Shown one piece after another: positions 1-8,978 of a stretch of DNA of 64,000 nucleotides. Under the pieces are notes generated by a model. The model worked only from the letters and a program-made list of their open reading frames with translations, ran no database searches and had not been told where the DNA came from. The translations under genes and the position numbers were made by a program. Within the stretch, counting starts at the first letter, position 1; the number at the start of each line of letters is the position of its first letter. The DNA is taken from assembly GCA_016278325.1 (NCBI GenBank), contig JADQCB010000008.1, positions 62,001 to 126,000 of the forward strand. Direction: 5' to 3'. This DNA is from Actibacterium sp. (GTDB taxonomy: Bacteria > Pseudomonadota > Alphaproteobacteria > Rhodobacterales > Rhodobacteraceae).

Positions 1-2
1 AC

Positions 3-65
3 GATCACCCCGGCGGCCTGACCCTGCACGACCCCTGGGGCACGCGGATCGACCTTGCGCATTGA
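3..65 (+). CDS. VOC (glyoxalase/bleomycin-resistance) family protein, C-terminal fragment
   Basis: Only the last 20 codons and the stop lie in the window; the rest is off the left edge. The tail reads DHPGGLTLHDPWGTRIDLAH, the usual ending of vicinal-oxygen-chelate proteins (a DPWG/DPDG turn followed by a final beta strand). The substrate cannot be inferred from so short a piece. No gene is visible between its stop and the tRNA gene that follows on the other strand. Confidence 0.5.
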   Translation, partial: DHPGGLTLHDPWGTRIDLAH

Positions 66-322
66 GCGGGCTGACGGTCGGCGCTGTATATCCACATGAA
101 CGCATCTGCGCCGGCGGCAGACTTTCCCCGACTGGCGAATGTCCGAACCGGTTGCGCTCTCGCCACAGCTGTTCTCGCAAGCTGCCGGACAGCTGTTCGA
201 CTGAATCGAACCATGCCGTTGCGGCTGAAAACCTGATCTTCGATGTGGGTCGGGAAAAACCGTCGCACCGTTCAGTGAACCCTGGATGACTTCGCGAAGC
301 ACGCCTGGGTAGCTGAAACCAT

Positions 323-398
<76 letters not shown>

Positions 399-457
399 GC
401 CCGGCCGCGTCCTTAGCGTGAACGCGTGGGCCGCGGCAAGCCCATATCGCGGGGCGG

Positions 458-946
458 TCAGGCCGCGTCCGGGCGGAAGGTCAGGCTGACGCCATTGATG
501 CAGTGCCGCTTGCCCGTCGGGGGCGGGCCGTCGTCGAAGATATGACCCAGATGACTGCCGCACCGGCTGCAATGGCACTCGGTCCGCACCATCACCAGCA
601 AGCGGCGGTCCGGTTTCGTGCCGATCGCGTCCGGCAGGGCCTGCCAGAAACTGGGCCAGCCGGTGCCGCTGTCGAACTTGTGCGCCGAGGAATAGAGCGC
701 CTGGTCGCAGCCCTTGCAATGGAAAAGCCCTGGACGCTTTTCCTCGTTCAGCGGGCTGGTGAAGGCGCGTTCCGTGCCCTCCTGGCGCATCACCTCGTAT
801 TCGAGATCGCTCAGCCGGGCTTTCCACTCGGCCTCTGTGCGGGTGATCTCGAAGCGCGCGGCCGTCGCGCGCCGGGCGGCCAGCAATGTGGCACCCGATG
901 ACGTCAGCCCCAGGGCGAGCGCGCCCATGAATGCACGGCGTTGCAT
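458..946 (-). CDS. msrB: Peptide-methionine (R)-S-oxide reductase MsrB, exported
   Basis: A 162-aa MsrB that reduces the R form of methionine sulfoxide in proteins. Zinc ligands are two CxxC pairs (C77/C80 and C126/C129). The catalytic cysteine is C149 in the RHCINGVSLTF motif, and C124 is a possible resolving cysteine. The first 30 residues begin QRRAFMG and continue into a hydrophobic Ala/Leu stretch ending in Ala, so the enzyme is probably exported, with a twin-arginine-like leader. The start is preceded by AAGGAGGATGCC. It is the last gene of the sigma/anti-sigma/fasciclin row, which fits an envelope oxidative-damage role; that role is inferred from position. Confidence 0.93.
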   Translation of the reverse strand: MQRRAFMGALALGLTSSGATLLAARRATAARFEITRTEAEWKARLSDLEYEVMRQEGTERAFTSPLNEEKRPGLFHCKGCDQALYSSAHKFDSGTGWPSFWQALPDAIGTKPDRRLLVMVRTECHCSRCGSHLGHIFDDGPPPTGKRHCINGVSLTFRPDAA

Positions 947-1031
947 GGCATCCTCCTTGGTCTTTCATGAAACTGGGGCACCGCCCGCGCCGGCTCAAGC
1001 CCGGGCGGTGCAAAACCGCGTGAGAGGCGCG

Positions 1032-1601
1032 TTACATCGCCGGCAGCATCACGGTATCGATGACATGGATCACGCCGTTGGATTGCTTCACATCGGCGAT
1101 GGTCACATTCGCGCTGCGACCGCGCGGATCGGTCAGGACGATGGTTCCGTCCTGCATCGTCGCCTGCAAAATGCAGCCGCCGACCGTCTGAACGGGATGG
1201 GTGCCGCCGTCATCGGCGATCATGCCCGCGATCGCCGATGACATCGCGTTCGCCGCGACCACATGGCAGGTCAGCAGCTTGACGAGCCGCTCCTTGTTTC
1301 CGGGCTCCAGCAGGGATTCGACCCTGCCTTTCTGAAGCATGGCGAAGGCTTCGTCGGTCGGCGCAAACACGGTGAACGGGCCCTTTCCCGAAAGCGTCTC
1401 GACCAGGCCGGCAGCCTTGACCGCGGCGACCAGTGTTTCATGATCGGCCGAGTTCACGGCGTTCTGCACGATGGTCTTTTCGGGGAACATCGCGGCGCCG
1501 CCAACCATCGGGTTGCCGTTCATCGAATGACTCGCGGCCTGGGCGGCGCCCGCGGCCAGCCCGATCACGCAGGCGATCCTGGCGATAGCGTTCGTCTTCA
1601 T
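1032..1601 (-). CDS. Secreted fasciclin (FAS1) domain protein
   Basis: A 189-aa protein starting MKTNAIARIACVIGLAAG, a clear Sec signal peptide ending near AQA-AS. One FAS1 domain fills the rest: TIVQNAVNSADHETLVAAVKAAGL, then GPFTVFAPTDEAF and the closing SNGVIHVIDTVMLP, the hallmark H1 and H2 boxes. FAS1 proteins are extracellular or periplasmic adhesion/structural proteins with no known enzymatic activity. The start was chosen for GAGGAG nine bases upstream; a longer frame starting at 1634 has no such site. It sits downstream of an RskA-type anti-sigma factor and ECF sigma gene, a grouping that recalls the SigK/RskA control of fasciclin antigens in mycobacteria. Confidence 0.9.
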   Translation of the reverse strand: MKTNAIARIACVIGLAAGAAQAASHSMNGNPMVGGAAMFPEKTIVQNAVNSADHETLVAAVKAAGLVETLSGKGPFTVFAPTDEAFAMLQKGRVESLLEPGNKERLVKLLTCHVVAANAMSSAIAGMIADDGGTHPVQTVGGCILQATMQDGTIVLTDPRGRSANVTIADVKQSNGVIHVIDTVMLPAM

Positions 1602-1723
1602 GTCTTGTCTCCTCTCGGGTTTGCACCGGGCCAATCGCCCGGATCACCCGAAGCCACGACCGAGACCCGAAAAGAGTTTCACCGGGCGCGGTCGCACGAC
1701 ATCACATCGGCGTGAGCGCATGT

Positions 1724-2428
1724 TCAGACGCCGGTGACCTGCCCCGTCGCCAGCACCGGCCCGGTGGGCGCGCCCGTGGGCGAGCCGCCCGGCGGTTCCT
1801 CGCTGATCGCAAGCACCGCGCCCGACAGGCGCGCGGCCAGGGCGCCCGGCACAGGCAGGCGGGCCCGCCGGTCTTCGGGCAACAGGCCGAGCGAGACCGG
1901 CGGCTTGTCGGCCTCGATCAGCCACAGTTCCAGCGCCCGGCCCGGCGCCGCGGCGCCGGCGCTGCGGTTTATCTCAAGCAGGCCCGACGCCGGATCATAG
2001 AGCGCGACCAGCCGCAGGGCGCCATCCTCGGCGGCAAGCTCGGCGACATAGACCGGCCTTTCCCCCGGCCCGTCCGGCGGCCCGGTCCGATCCAGCACGA
2101 CCACCGCCGCCAGCGCCGCCGCGCCGGCCAGCGCCGCCGCCGAAAGCCCGCGCCAGAAGCCCAGCCGGGCGAACAGCGATCTGCGCGCCGGGGCGCCGAA
2201 CAGACGCGATTCCAGCGCGGTCTGCACCCTCGGGTCGGGCGTAACCGGCTCGACCAGATCGGCCAGCGGGGCAAGATCACGGTCCCAGCCGCGCAGCTCG
2301 TCGCGCAAGGCCGGGGAAAGCGCCATCTCGGCCTCGAAGGCGCGCCGCTCGGCCGCGCTCATCAGCCCCAAGGCGTATTCCGCGGCGCGTGTCGCGTCTT
2401 CCTCGGTTATTTGCCGTGCCTTGCTCAT
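1724..2428 (-). CDS. RskA-type anti-sigma factor, membrane anchored
   Basis: A 234-aa protein. Residues 1-60 form the cytoplasmic sigma-binding part with the family pattern EYALGLMSAAERRAFEAEM. One membrane helix lies around residues 94-112 (Ala/Val/Leu-rich). The remainder is a periplasmic RskA C-terminal domain with VALYDPASGLLEINRSAG and LELWLIEADKPPVSLGLL, typical of anti-sigma-K proteins. The start overlaps the stop of the sigma gene in an ATGA, which selects this Met over ones further upstream. It should hold the neighbouring sigma factor at the membrane until a signal triggers release. Confidence 0.88.
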   Translation of the reverse strand: MSKARQITEEDATRAAEYALGLMSAAERRAFEAEMALSPALRDELRGWDRDLAPLADLVEPVTPDPRVQTALESRLFGAPARRSLFARLGFWRGLSAAALAGAAALAAVVVLDRTGPPDGPGERPVYVAELAAEDGALRLVALYDPASGLLEINRSAGAAAPGRALELWLIEADKPPVSLGLLPEDRRARLPVPGALAARLSGAVLAISEEPPGGSPTGAPTGPVLATGQVTGV

Positions 2429-2967
2429 CGGGTCAGGCATTCCCTCAGTTTCAACAGGCTCCGGCGGAGCCATGTGCGCATCGTGTTGACCGGCACGCCA
2501 TGACGCGCGGCCAGATCGGTGTAGCTGTCGCCGTCCAGATAGGCACCGCGCAGCGCGGCGGCCCGGTCGGCCTGCAACTCGTCCAGGCAGGCATCTATCG
2601 CGGCCCGGTCCGAGGCGGCGATCACCCTGTCCTCGGGGCCGGGGCGCGCGTCCGGAACCTCGGCGGCCTCGTCGATCTGCGCCATTGCCGCCTGGGCGGC
2701 CCGCAGCCGGTCGATCGCATGGTTGCGCGCGATGGTGATCAGCCAGGTCATCGGGCTGTAGCCACCGGCAGCGAACCGGTCAGCGTTGTGCCAGACCTTG
2801 ATGAACACTTCCTGCAACGCATCCTCGGCCAGGGCGCGATCCTTCAAGATACGCAGGCAGACGCCGAAAAGTTTCGCCGAAGTGTGTTCGTAAAGCAGCG
2901 AAAAGGCCGACCTGTCGCGCAACGCCACCCCGGCAATCAGCGTTTCGATCTCGCGTCGCGTCGCCAT
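2425..2967 (-). CDS. ECF-family RNA polymerase sigma factor
   Basis: A 180-aa group IV sigma factor. Region 2 is seen in LYEHTSAKLFGVCLRILKDRALAEDALQEVFIKVW and TWLITIARNHAIDRLR. Region 4 is in LDGDSYTDLAARHGVPVNTMRTWLRRSLLKLRECL, an HTH. The chosen start MATRREIETLIAG matches family length; an in-frame Met 28 codons upstream would add an atypical tail. It is cotranscribed and overlaps by 4 bp with its cognate anti-sigma factor. Its likely targets include its own operon, the fasciclin gene and msrB; this is inference from context. Confidence 0.92.
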   Translation of the reverse strand: MATRREIETLIAGVALRDRSAFSLLYEHTSAKLFGVCLRILKDRALAEDALQEVFIKVWHNADRFAAGGYSPMTWLITIARNHAIDRLRAAQAAMAQIDEAAEVPDARPGPEDRVIAASDRAAIDACLDELQADRAAALRGAYLDGDSYTDLAARHGVPVNTMRTWLRRSLLKLRECLTR

Positions 2968-3142
2968 GTTGTGCCAAAATCCAATCGCCCATGCCACGAT
3001 ATGCGCTTTGGCCGGGGTTTGGGAAGGGGCGATGCAGCTTTGCCTCGACAAGGGGGTTCCCCTTGCACGCCCGCGCGATATGTTCCAGTAAACGGCCGAG
3101 CGAATACATGGGCGCGCCCGGGGCGCAGGAGAGCGAATTCAC

Positions 3143-4129
3143 ATGGCAGACGGCAGCATGGATATCAACGCGAAACCCACCGAAGAGATCTCGGTGCGCG
3201 AGGTTTTCGGAATCGACAGCGACATGATCGTGAAGGGTTTTGCCGATCGCACGGAACGGGTGCCCGAGCTCGACTCGACCTACAAGTTCGATCCGGATAC
3301 GACGCTGGCGATCCTGGCGGGTTTTTCCCATAACCGGCGGGTGATGATCCAGGGCTATCACGGCACCGGGAAATCCACCCATATCGAACAGGTCGCCGCG
3401 CGGCTGAACTGGCCGACGGTGCGGGTCAACCTCGACAGCCATATCAGCCGGATCGACCTGATCGGCAAGGACGCGATCAAGCTGCGCGACGGGGTGCAGG
3501 TCACCGAGTTCCAGGAAGGCATCCTGCCCTGGGCGCTGCGCAACCCCACCGCGATCGTCTTCGACGAATACGATGCCGGCCGCGCCGACGTGATGTTCGT
3601 GATTCAGCGCGTGCTGGAGGTGGACGGCAAGCTGACCCTTCTCGACCAGAACGAGGTCATCACCCCGCACAAGTATTTCCGGATCTTCGCCACCTCGAAC
3701 ACCGTTGGCCTGGGCGACACGACCGGGCTTTATCATGGCACCCAGCAGATCAACCAGGGCCAGATGGACCGCTGGAGCATGGTGGCCACGCTGAACTATC
3801 TTTCGCACGACGCCGAGGCGGCGATCGTGTTGTCTAAGAACCCTGCCTACAACACCGAGAAGGGCCGCAAGACGGTCAGCCAGATGGTGACCGTGGCCGA
3901 CCTGTCGCGCACCGCCTTCATGAACGGCGACCTGTCTACGGTGATGAGCCCGCGGACGGTCATCAACTGGGCGCAGAACGCCTCGATCTTCCGCGATGTG
4001 GGCTATGCGTTCCGGCTGACCTTCCTGAACAAGTGCGACGAGCTGGAGCGCCAGACGGTGGCCGAGTTCTATCAGCGCTGTTTCGACGCCGAACTGCCCG
4101 AAAGCGCGGCGAGCATGAGCCTGGGATGA
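3143..4129 (+). CDS. cobS: Cobaltochelatase subunit CobS (AAA+ ATPase)
   Basis: A 328-aa AAA+ ATPase of the aerobic cobalamin pathway. With CobT it forms the ATP-driven complex that works with CobN to insert cobalt into hydrogenobyrinic acid a,c-diamide. Walker A is GYHGTGKST (K77). Walker B appears in [16 protein letters not shown], and sensor-1-like FRIFATSNT follows. Length and sequence are typical of the family. The start has AGGAG upstream. Its stop overlaps the start of a phosphatase gene in an ATGA, and cobT follows that gene. CobN is not in this window. Confidence 0.96.
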   Translation: MADGSMDINAKPTEEISVREVFGIDSDMIVKGFADRTERVPELDSTYKFDPDTTLAILAGFSHNRRVMIQGYHGTGKSTHIEQVAARLNWPTVRVNLDSHISRIDLIGKDAIKLRDGVQVTEFQEGILPWALRNPTAIVFDEYDAGRADVMFVIQRVLEVDGKLTLLDQNEVITPHKYFRIFATSNTVGLGDTTGLYHGTQQINQGQMDRWSMVATLNYLSHDAEAAIVLSKNPAYNTEKGRKTVSQMVTVADLSRTAFMNGDLSTVMSPRTVINWAQNASIFRDVGYAFRLTFLNKCDELERQTVAEFYQRCFDAELPESAASMSLG

Positions 4130-4701
4130 TGGCAGTACGCCGTCTCATCCTCCGGTCGTTCTGGATCATGGGCGGGGCGTTCGCGTCTCTCCTGGTCTAT
4201 CTTGCGGCGATCCAGCTCACCGGCAATTTCCATGAGGTCCGCGCGGGCGAGCTCTTTCGCTCGGCCCAGCCTTCCGGCGCGATGATCGAAACCTTTGCCG
4301 CAGAATATGGCGGGCGGTCGGTCATCAATCTGCGCGGCGCTGCCCCTGGCGCTCCGTGGTACGAGGAAGAACGCGCCGCATCGCGCGACCTCGGACTTGT
4401 CCATATCGATTTCGCGATGTCGGCCGAACGGTATTTTCCCCCGGAACGGGCCGAGCAGTTGATTGAGGTTATGAAAAACGCGCCCAAACCGCTGTTGATC
4501 CATTGCCGCAGCGGATCGGACAGGACGGGCCTGGCAAGCATGCTCTATCTCATGGCATTGACCGATGTCGGGGAAGACCGCGCCGAAAGGGAGCTTTCGA
4601 TCCGCTATGGCCATATCGGGGTTCCGATTCTGTCGGCGGCCTGGCCCATGGATGAAAGCTGGGAAGCCTTCGAGCTTGCGATCGGAATCACCGATTCGTG
4701 A
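4126..4701 (+). CDS. Membrane-anchored dual-specificity (tyrosine) phosphatase family protein
   Basis: A 191-aa protein. An N-terminal hydrophobic helix (about residues 10-28) is followed by a cysteine phosphatase fold with the active-site loop [10 protein letters not shown] (C127, R133), matching the HCxxGxxRT signature of DSP/PTP enzymes. ELFRSAQP and [10 protein letters not shown] are typical of the DSP family related to tyrosine phosphatase SiW14/YbaK-like proteins in bacteria. The catalytic domain follows the helix, so its side of the membrane cannot be settled by eye. The gene overlaps cobS by 4 bp and precedes cobT by 71 bp. No link between this phosphatase and cobalamin synthesis is known to me. 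Confidence 0.85.
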   Translation: MMAVRRLILRSFWIMGGAFASLLVYLAAIQLTGNFHEVRAGELFRSAQPSGAMIETFAAEYGGRSVINLRGAAPGAPWYEEERAASRDLGLVHIDFAMSAERYFPPERAEQLIEVMKNAPKPLLIHCRSGSDRTGLASMLYLMALTDVGEDRAERELSIRYGHIGVPILSAAWPMDESWEAFELAIGITDS

Positions 4702-4772
4702 CAGGCGCCCGGCCGGTTGGGCGGGCCGATTCCGCCCTTGCAGCGTCGGCGCAATGAACGGATAAAGTCGCC

Positions 4773-6650
4773 ATGGACAAGCCTACCGACAACCCCGCCG
4801 ATCCATTCAAGAAGGCGCTGGCCGAGGCGACCAGGGTGATGGCCGACGACCATGACCTGGGCGTCAGCTATTCGGTCGATCCGCCGGGTTTCACCAACGA
4901 TTCGGTGCGCCTGCCGCAGATCAGCCGCCGGATGACCCGCGACGAGGTGATGCTGGCGCGCGGCACCGCCGACGCCTATGCGCTGCGCCATCGCTATCAC
5001 GACGAGGCGATGCACAACCGCTATGCGCCACAGGGCGAAATGGCGCGCGATCTTTACGAGGCGATGGAAACCGCCCGCTGCGAGGCGGTCGGCGCGCGCG
5101 TCATGCCCGGCACCGCCGGCAATATCGACGCGATGATCGGGGCCGAGGCCAGCCGCAAGGGATACGAGGGCATCACCAACCCCGCCGACGCGCCGCTGGC
5201 CACGGCCGCGGGCTATCTGATCCGCCACCTGGCCACCGGGCGCACGCTGCCGCCCGGCGCGCAGAACGTGATGGAGCTTTGGCGCGGTTTCATCGAGGAA
5301 CAGGCCGGCGAGACGCTGGAGAACCTCGAGGACACGCTGGGCGACCAGGCCGCTTTCGCCCGTTTCGCCCGCAAGGTGATCTCCGATCTGGGCTATGGCG
5401 ACCAGCTGGGCGATGACCCCGACCAGACCGAGGACGATACCGAGGAAAACGCCGAGAGCGACGCGCAGGAGGACCAGCCCGACTCCACCGGCGATGACGA
5501 CGATCAGGGCGAGGAGGATACCGAGGCCAGCCCCGAGCAGAGCCAGGAAGACAGCCAGGATGCCGCCCAGGCGCAGGTCAGCGCCGACGACTCGGCCGAG
5601 TCCGAGATGGCCGACGAGGCCGAACTGCCCGAGGGCGAAGCGCCGATGGAGCCGCCCGCGCCCGCGCCGCATTCCGATGCCGACCCGAACTATGCCGTTT
5701 ATGCAACTGATTTCGACGAAGAAATACGCGCCGAAGATCTGGCCGAACCGGTCGAGCTGGAACGCCTGCGCGCCTATCTCGACCAGCAGCTCGACCCGCT
5801 CAAGGGGGCTGTCGGACGGCTGGCCAACAAGCTGCAACGCCGGCTTCAGGCACAACAAAACCGCAGCTGGGAGTTCGACCGCGAGGAAGGAATCCTCGAT
5901 GCCGGACGGCTGGCCCGCGTCGTGGCCAACCCGACCACGCCGCTCAGCTTCAAGGTCGAGAAGGATACCGAGTTTCGCGATACCGTGGTGACGCTGCTGC
6001 TGGACAATTCCGGCTCGATGCGCGGGCGGCCGATCTCGATCGCGGCGATCTGCGCCGACGTGCTGGCGCGCACGCTGGAACGCTGCGACGTGAAGGTCGA
6101 GATCCTGGGCTTCACCACCCGCGCCTGGAAGGGCGGGCAAAGCCGCGAACGCTGGCTGGCCGAGGGCCGCCCGCAACAACCCGGCCGGCTGAACGACCTG
6201 CGCCACATCATCTACAAGAATGCCGATGCCCCCTGGCGCCGGGCGCGGCAGAATCTCGGCCTGATGATGAAAGAGGGGCTGTTGAAGGAAAACATCGACG
6301 GCGAGGCCCTGGAATGGGCGCATCGCCGCATGGCCGGCCGGCCAGAGGCGCGCAAGATCCTGATGGTGATCTCGGACGGGGCGCCGGTGGACGATTCCAC
6401 CCTTTCGGTGAATCCTGCGAATTTCCTGGAAAAACATTTGCGCGACGTGATCGTGATGGTCGAGCGCCGCCGCGCGGTCGAGTTGATTGCCATCGGGATC
6501 GGCCATGACGTGACGCGCTATTACCAGCACGCGGTGACGATCACGGATGTCGAGCAACTGGCCGGCGCGATGACCGAACAGCTGGCCGCCCTGTTCGACC
6601 ATGACCCGCGCGCGCGAGCGCGCTTTGTCGGGATCAGAAAGGCAAGCTGA
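4773..6650 (+). CDS. cobT: Cobaltochelatase subunit CobT
   Basis: A 625-aa CobT, the partner of CobS in the cobalt chelatase. The N-terminal part (to about residue 200) is the conserved CobT domain. Residues about 205-300 are a very acidic, Gln/Asp/Glu-rich low-complexity linker typical of CobT and ChlD/BchD subunits. The C-terminal third is a von Willebrand A domain whose MIDAS motif [11 protein letters not shown] places D411, S413 and S415 as metal ligands. The spacing after the phosphatase gene and the shared strand suggest one operon with cobS. The ribosome-binding site is weak, which may mean translational coupling. Confidence 0.96.
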   Translation: MDKPTDNPADPFKKALAEATRVMADDHDLGVSYSVDPPGFTNDSVRLPQISRRMTRDEVMLARGTADAYALRHRYHDEAMHNRYAPQGEMARDLYEAMETARCEAVGARVMPGTAGNIDAMIGAEASRKGYEGITNPADAPLATAAGYLIRHLATGRTLPPGAQNVMELWRGFIEEQAGETLENLEDTLGDQAAFARFARKVISDLGYGDQLGDDPDQTEDDTEENAESDAQEDQPDSTGDDDDQGEEDTEASPEQSQEDSQDAAQAQVSADDSAESEMADEAELPEGEAPMEPPAPAPHSDADPNYAVYATDFDEEIRAEDLAEPVELERLRAYLDQQLDPLKGAVGRLANKLQRRLQAQQNRSWEFDREEGILDAGRLARVVANPTTPLSFKVEKDTEFRDTVVTLLLDNSGSMRGRPISIAAICADVLARTLERCDVKVEILGFTTRAWKGGQSRERWLAEGRPQQPGRLNDLRHIIYKNADAPWRRARQNLGLMMKEGLLKENIDGEALEWAHRRMAGRPEARKILMVISDGAPVDDSTLSVNPANFLEKHLRDVIVMVERRRAVELIAIGIGHDVTRYYQHAVTITDVEQLAGAMTEQLAALFDHDPRARARFVGIRKAS

Positions 6651-6730
6651 GGCGACGGCAGAAACGCGCGTCTGGGGTCTTTCGGGCCGATCGACGTCGC
6701 AGCTCGCATCGCCGGCAGGAGATGAATCGC

Positions 6731-8536
6731 ATGTTTCAGGGTTTCGACGATACCGCAGACCCCGCCAGAGGCCCCGAGCGTCTGGCCGCGCTGCGCAGGC
6801 AGATGGCCGCCGAGGGGCTGGACGGCTTCCTGGTGCCGCGCGCCGATGCGCATCAGGGCGAGTATGTCGCCCCGCACGACGAGCGGCTGGCCTGGCTGAC
6901 CGGGTTCACCGGCTCGGCCGGGTTCTGCGTGGTGCTGGCCGACCGGGCCGGCGTGTTCACCGACGGGCGTTACAAGCTTCAGGTCCGGGCGCAGCTGGAT
7001 CTCGACCATTTCACCCCGGTCGCATGGCCCGAGACCCGGCTTTACGACTGGCTGCGCAAGGTGCTGCCCGAGGGCGGCATCATCGGCTTCGATCCCTGGC
7101 TGCACAGCTACGAACAGATCGACACGCTTGTCAAAGGGCTCGACGGGTCGAAGATAACCCTGGCCGAAAGCGCCAATCTGGTCGATCGCATCTGGCACGA
7201 CCAGCCGGCCCCGCCCGCGGGCCGGATCACGCCGCATCCCGACCATCTTGCCGGCGAGCCGGCCGATCGCAAGCGCATGCGGATCGCCGGAAAACTGGTG
7301 GATGAGGGGCATTCTGCCGCGGTCCTGACATTGCCCGATTCGATCGCCTGGCTGCTGAACATACGCGGCGCCGACGTGCCGCGCACGCCGGTGCCGCACG
7401 CATTCGCGATTGTGCACGACGATGCGCGCGTGACGCTGTTCGTGGCCGCCGCGAAATGCGACGATGCGTTGCAGGCGCATCTCGGTCCCAGCGTCACCAT
7501 CCGCCCGCCCGAGGCGTTCGGCCCGGCGCTGCGCGGCCTGGCCGGCACCGTCCGGGTGGACAATGCCAGCGCGCCCTATTGGGTGACGGCCGAGTTGAAC
7601 GAGGCCGGCGTCCCCTTCGCCTGGGGCGAAGACCCCTGCATCCTGCCCAAGGCCTGCAAGAACGAGGCCGAGATCGCCGGCACCACCGAAGCGCATCTGC
7701 GCGACGGCGCGGCGATGGTCGAATTCCTGGCCTGGCTGGATGCCACCCTGCCCCATGGCCGGCTGACCGAGATCGACGTGGTGACCGAACTGGAGGTCAG
7801 CCGTCGCGCCACCGACCAGCTGCGCGACATTAGCTTCGACACGATCGCCGGTGCGGGGCCGAACGGCGCCATCGTGCATTACCGGGTGACGCGCTGCACC
7901 AATCGCGAGATCCGCAAGGGCGAGCTCTTGCTGATCGACAGCGGCGGACAATATGCCGACGGCACCACCGACCTGACCCGCACCATCGCGGTCGGCGATG
8001 TCGGAAACGAGGAAAAGCAGTGCTTCACCCGCGTGCTCAAGGGGATGATCGCGATTTCCCGGGCACGCTGGCCGCGCGGGCTGGCCGGGCGCGACCTGGA
8101 CGCGCTGGCGCGCTATCCGCTCTGGCTGGCGGGGCAGGATTACGACCACGGCACCGGCCACGGTGTCGGCGTCTTCCTGTCGGTGCATGAAGGGCCGCAA
8201 CGCCTGTCGCGGCTGGGCGAGGTGCCGATGCGCCCCGGCATGATCCTGTCGAACGAACCCGGATACTACCGCGAAGGCGCCTTCGGCATCCGCATCGAAA
8301 ACCTGCTCGTGGTCGAACGCGCCCCGGCCCTGCCCGGCGCCGACGAGCGCGCGATGCTGTCCTTTCGCACACTGACCTTCGTGCCGATCGACCGGCGGTT
8401 GATCGTCCCCGAAATGCTGGGCGTCGAAGAGCGCGCCTGGCTGGACGCCTACCATGCGCTGGTGTCGGAAAAGATCGCCCCCCGCGTATCCGCCGCGGCC
8501 CGGCACTGGCTGAAACGCGCGACCGCGCCGCTGTGA
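6731..8536 (+). CDS. pepP: Aminopeptidase P family (M24B) Xaa-Pro aminopeptidase
   Basis: A 601-aa protein with two creatinase-like N-terminal domains and a C-terminal pita-bread metallopeptidase domain, the long form of aminopeptidase P found in many alphaproteobacteria. Dinuclear metal ligands are visible in LLIDSGGQYADGTTDLTRTI (two Asp), GTGHGVGVFLSVHEGP (His) and NEPGYY...GIRIENLLVV (two Glu). It removes N-terminal residues preceding proline. AGGAG at 6717-6721 is correctly spaced for the ATG at 6731; the in-frame ATG at 6722 is too close to it. Confidence 0.92.
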   Translation: MFQGFDDTADPARGPERLAALRRQMAAEGLDGFLVPRADAHQGEYVAPHDERLAWLTGFTGSAGFCVVLADRAGVFTDGRYKLQVRAQLDLDHFTPVAWPETRLYDWLRKVLPEGGIIGFDPWLHSYEQIDTLVKGLDGSKITLAESANLVDRIWHDQPAPPAGRITPHPDHLAGEPADRKRMRIAGKLVDEGHSAAVLTLPDSIAWLLNIRGADVPRTPVPHAFAIVHDDARVTLFVAAAKCDDALQAHLGPSVTIRPPEAFGPALRGLAGTVRVDNASAPYWVTAELNEAGVPFAWGEDPCILPKACKNEAEIAGTTEAHLRDGAAMVEFLAWLDATLPHGRLTEIDVVTELEVSRRATDQLRDISFDTIAGAGPNGAIVHYRVTRCTNREIRKGELLLIDSGGQYADGTTDLTRTIAVGDVGNEEKQCFTRVLKGMIAISRARWPRGLAGRDLDALARYPLWLAGQDYDHGTGHGVGVFLSVHEGPQRLSRLGEVPMRPGMILSNEPGYYREGAFGIRIENLLVVERAPALPGADERAMLSFRTLTFVPIDRRLIVPEMLGVEERAWLDAYHALVSEKIAPRVSAAARHWLKRATAPL

Positions 8537-8621
8537 CGCGGGGCCGCGCACAGGAAAGACATGGAACTGTCGCGGTTCCACGGCTAGGATGCGCCGGTTG
8601 CGATTTCAGGGAGGACGGGCC

Positions 8622-8966
8622 ATGGCCGAGAACATCACGATCCGGAAGGCAGAGGGCAAGTGGGTCGTGCGGGCCGGCGGCGCCGTCCTGGGGGAAACGA
8701 CAGCGGCGCTGGAACTCGACGAGACCGGGCATGCGCCGGTGATCTATTTCCCGCGCGGCGATATCGCGATGGCCTTTCTCGACCCGTCCGAGACCCGCAG
8801 CACCTGCCCGGGCAAGGGCGAGGCGCGCTATTACTCGATCGAGACCAAGAGCACGACGCTGAAGGATGCCGCCTGGTCCTATGAGGCGCCGACCCGGACG
8901 GCCGAGCGGATCCGCGACCACCTGGCCTTTCGCGCCGACGACACGGTAACGGTGGAGCGGATCTGA
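8622..8966 (+). CDS. DUF427 family protein
   Basis: A 114-aa protein beginning MAENITIRKAEGKWVVRAGG, with ALELDETGHAPVIYFPRGDIAMAFLDPSETRSTCPGKGEARYYSI, the conserved core of DUF427 (a small beta-rich fold). The CPGKG(x)AxYY stretch is the most conserved part of the family. Function is unknown. A start 11 codons upstream is possible, but this Met matches the family. Transcription converges with the CLC gene, whose stop is 12 bases away. Confidence 0.85.
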   Translation: MAENITIRKAEGKWVVRAGGAVLGETTAALELDETGHAPVIYFPRGDIAMAFLDPSETRSTCPGKGEARYYSIETKSTTLKDAAWSYEAPTRTAERIRDHLAFRADDTVTVERI

Positions 8967-8978
8967 CAGCGCCCGGCG

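Noticed and set aside
66-322. Short open frames and two ACAGCTGTTC copies (near 166 and 188) between the VOC gene and tRNA-Val
   Set aside because: No frame has a family motif or ribosome-binding site, and the repeat is a self-complementary CAGCTG core that is common by chance. I see nothing supportable in this gap.
1602-3060. A shared ECF-type promoter (GGxGAAxC) upstream of both the sigma and the fasciclin genes
   Set aside because: Only a weak partial match was seen by eye, and no convincing -10 element could be aligned, so it is not listed as a feature.
5385-5690. Repetitive acidic codons inside cobT, resembling a tandem repeat
   Set aside because: This is the known acidic linker of CobT/ChlD subunits; there is no fixed repeat unit.
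4605-6602. Long minus-strand open frame opposite cobT (665 codons)
   Set aside because: It mirrors the codon bias of cobT, is His/Arg/Gly-rich with no family features, and lacks a ribosome-binding site. GC-rich coding strands often leave the complementary frame open.
6521-8581. 686-codon minus-strand frame opposite the aminopeptidase P gene
   Set aside because: Shadow of the real gene, with low-complexity composition and no motif; the plus-strand protein has complete M24 metal ligands.
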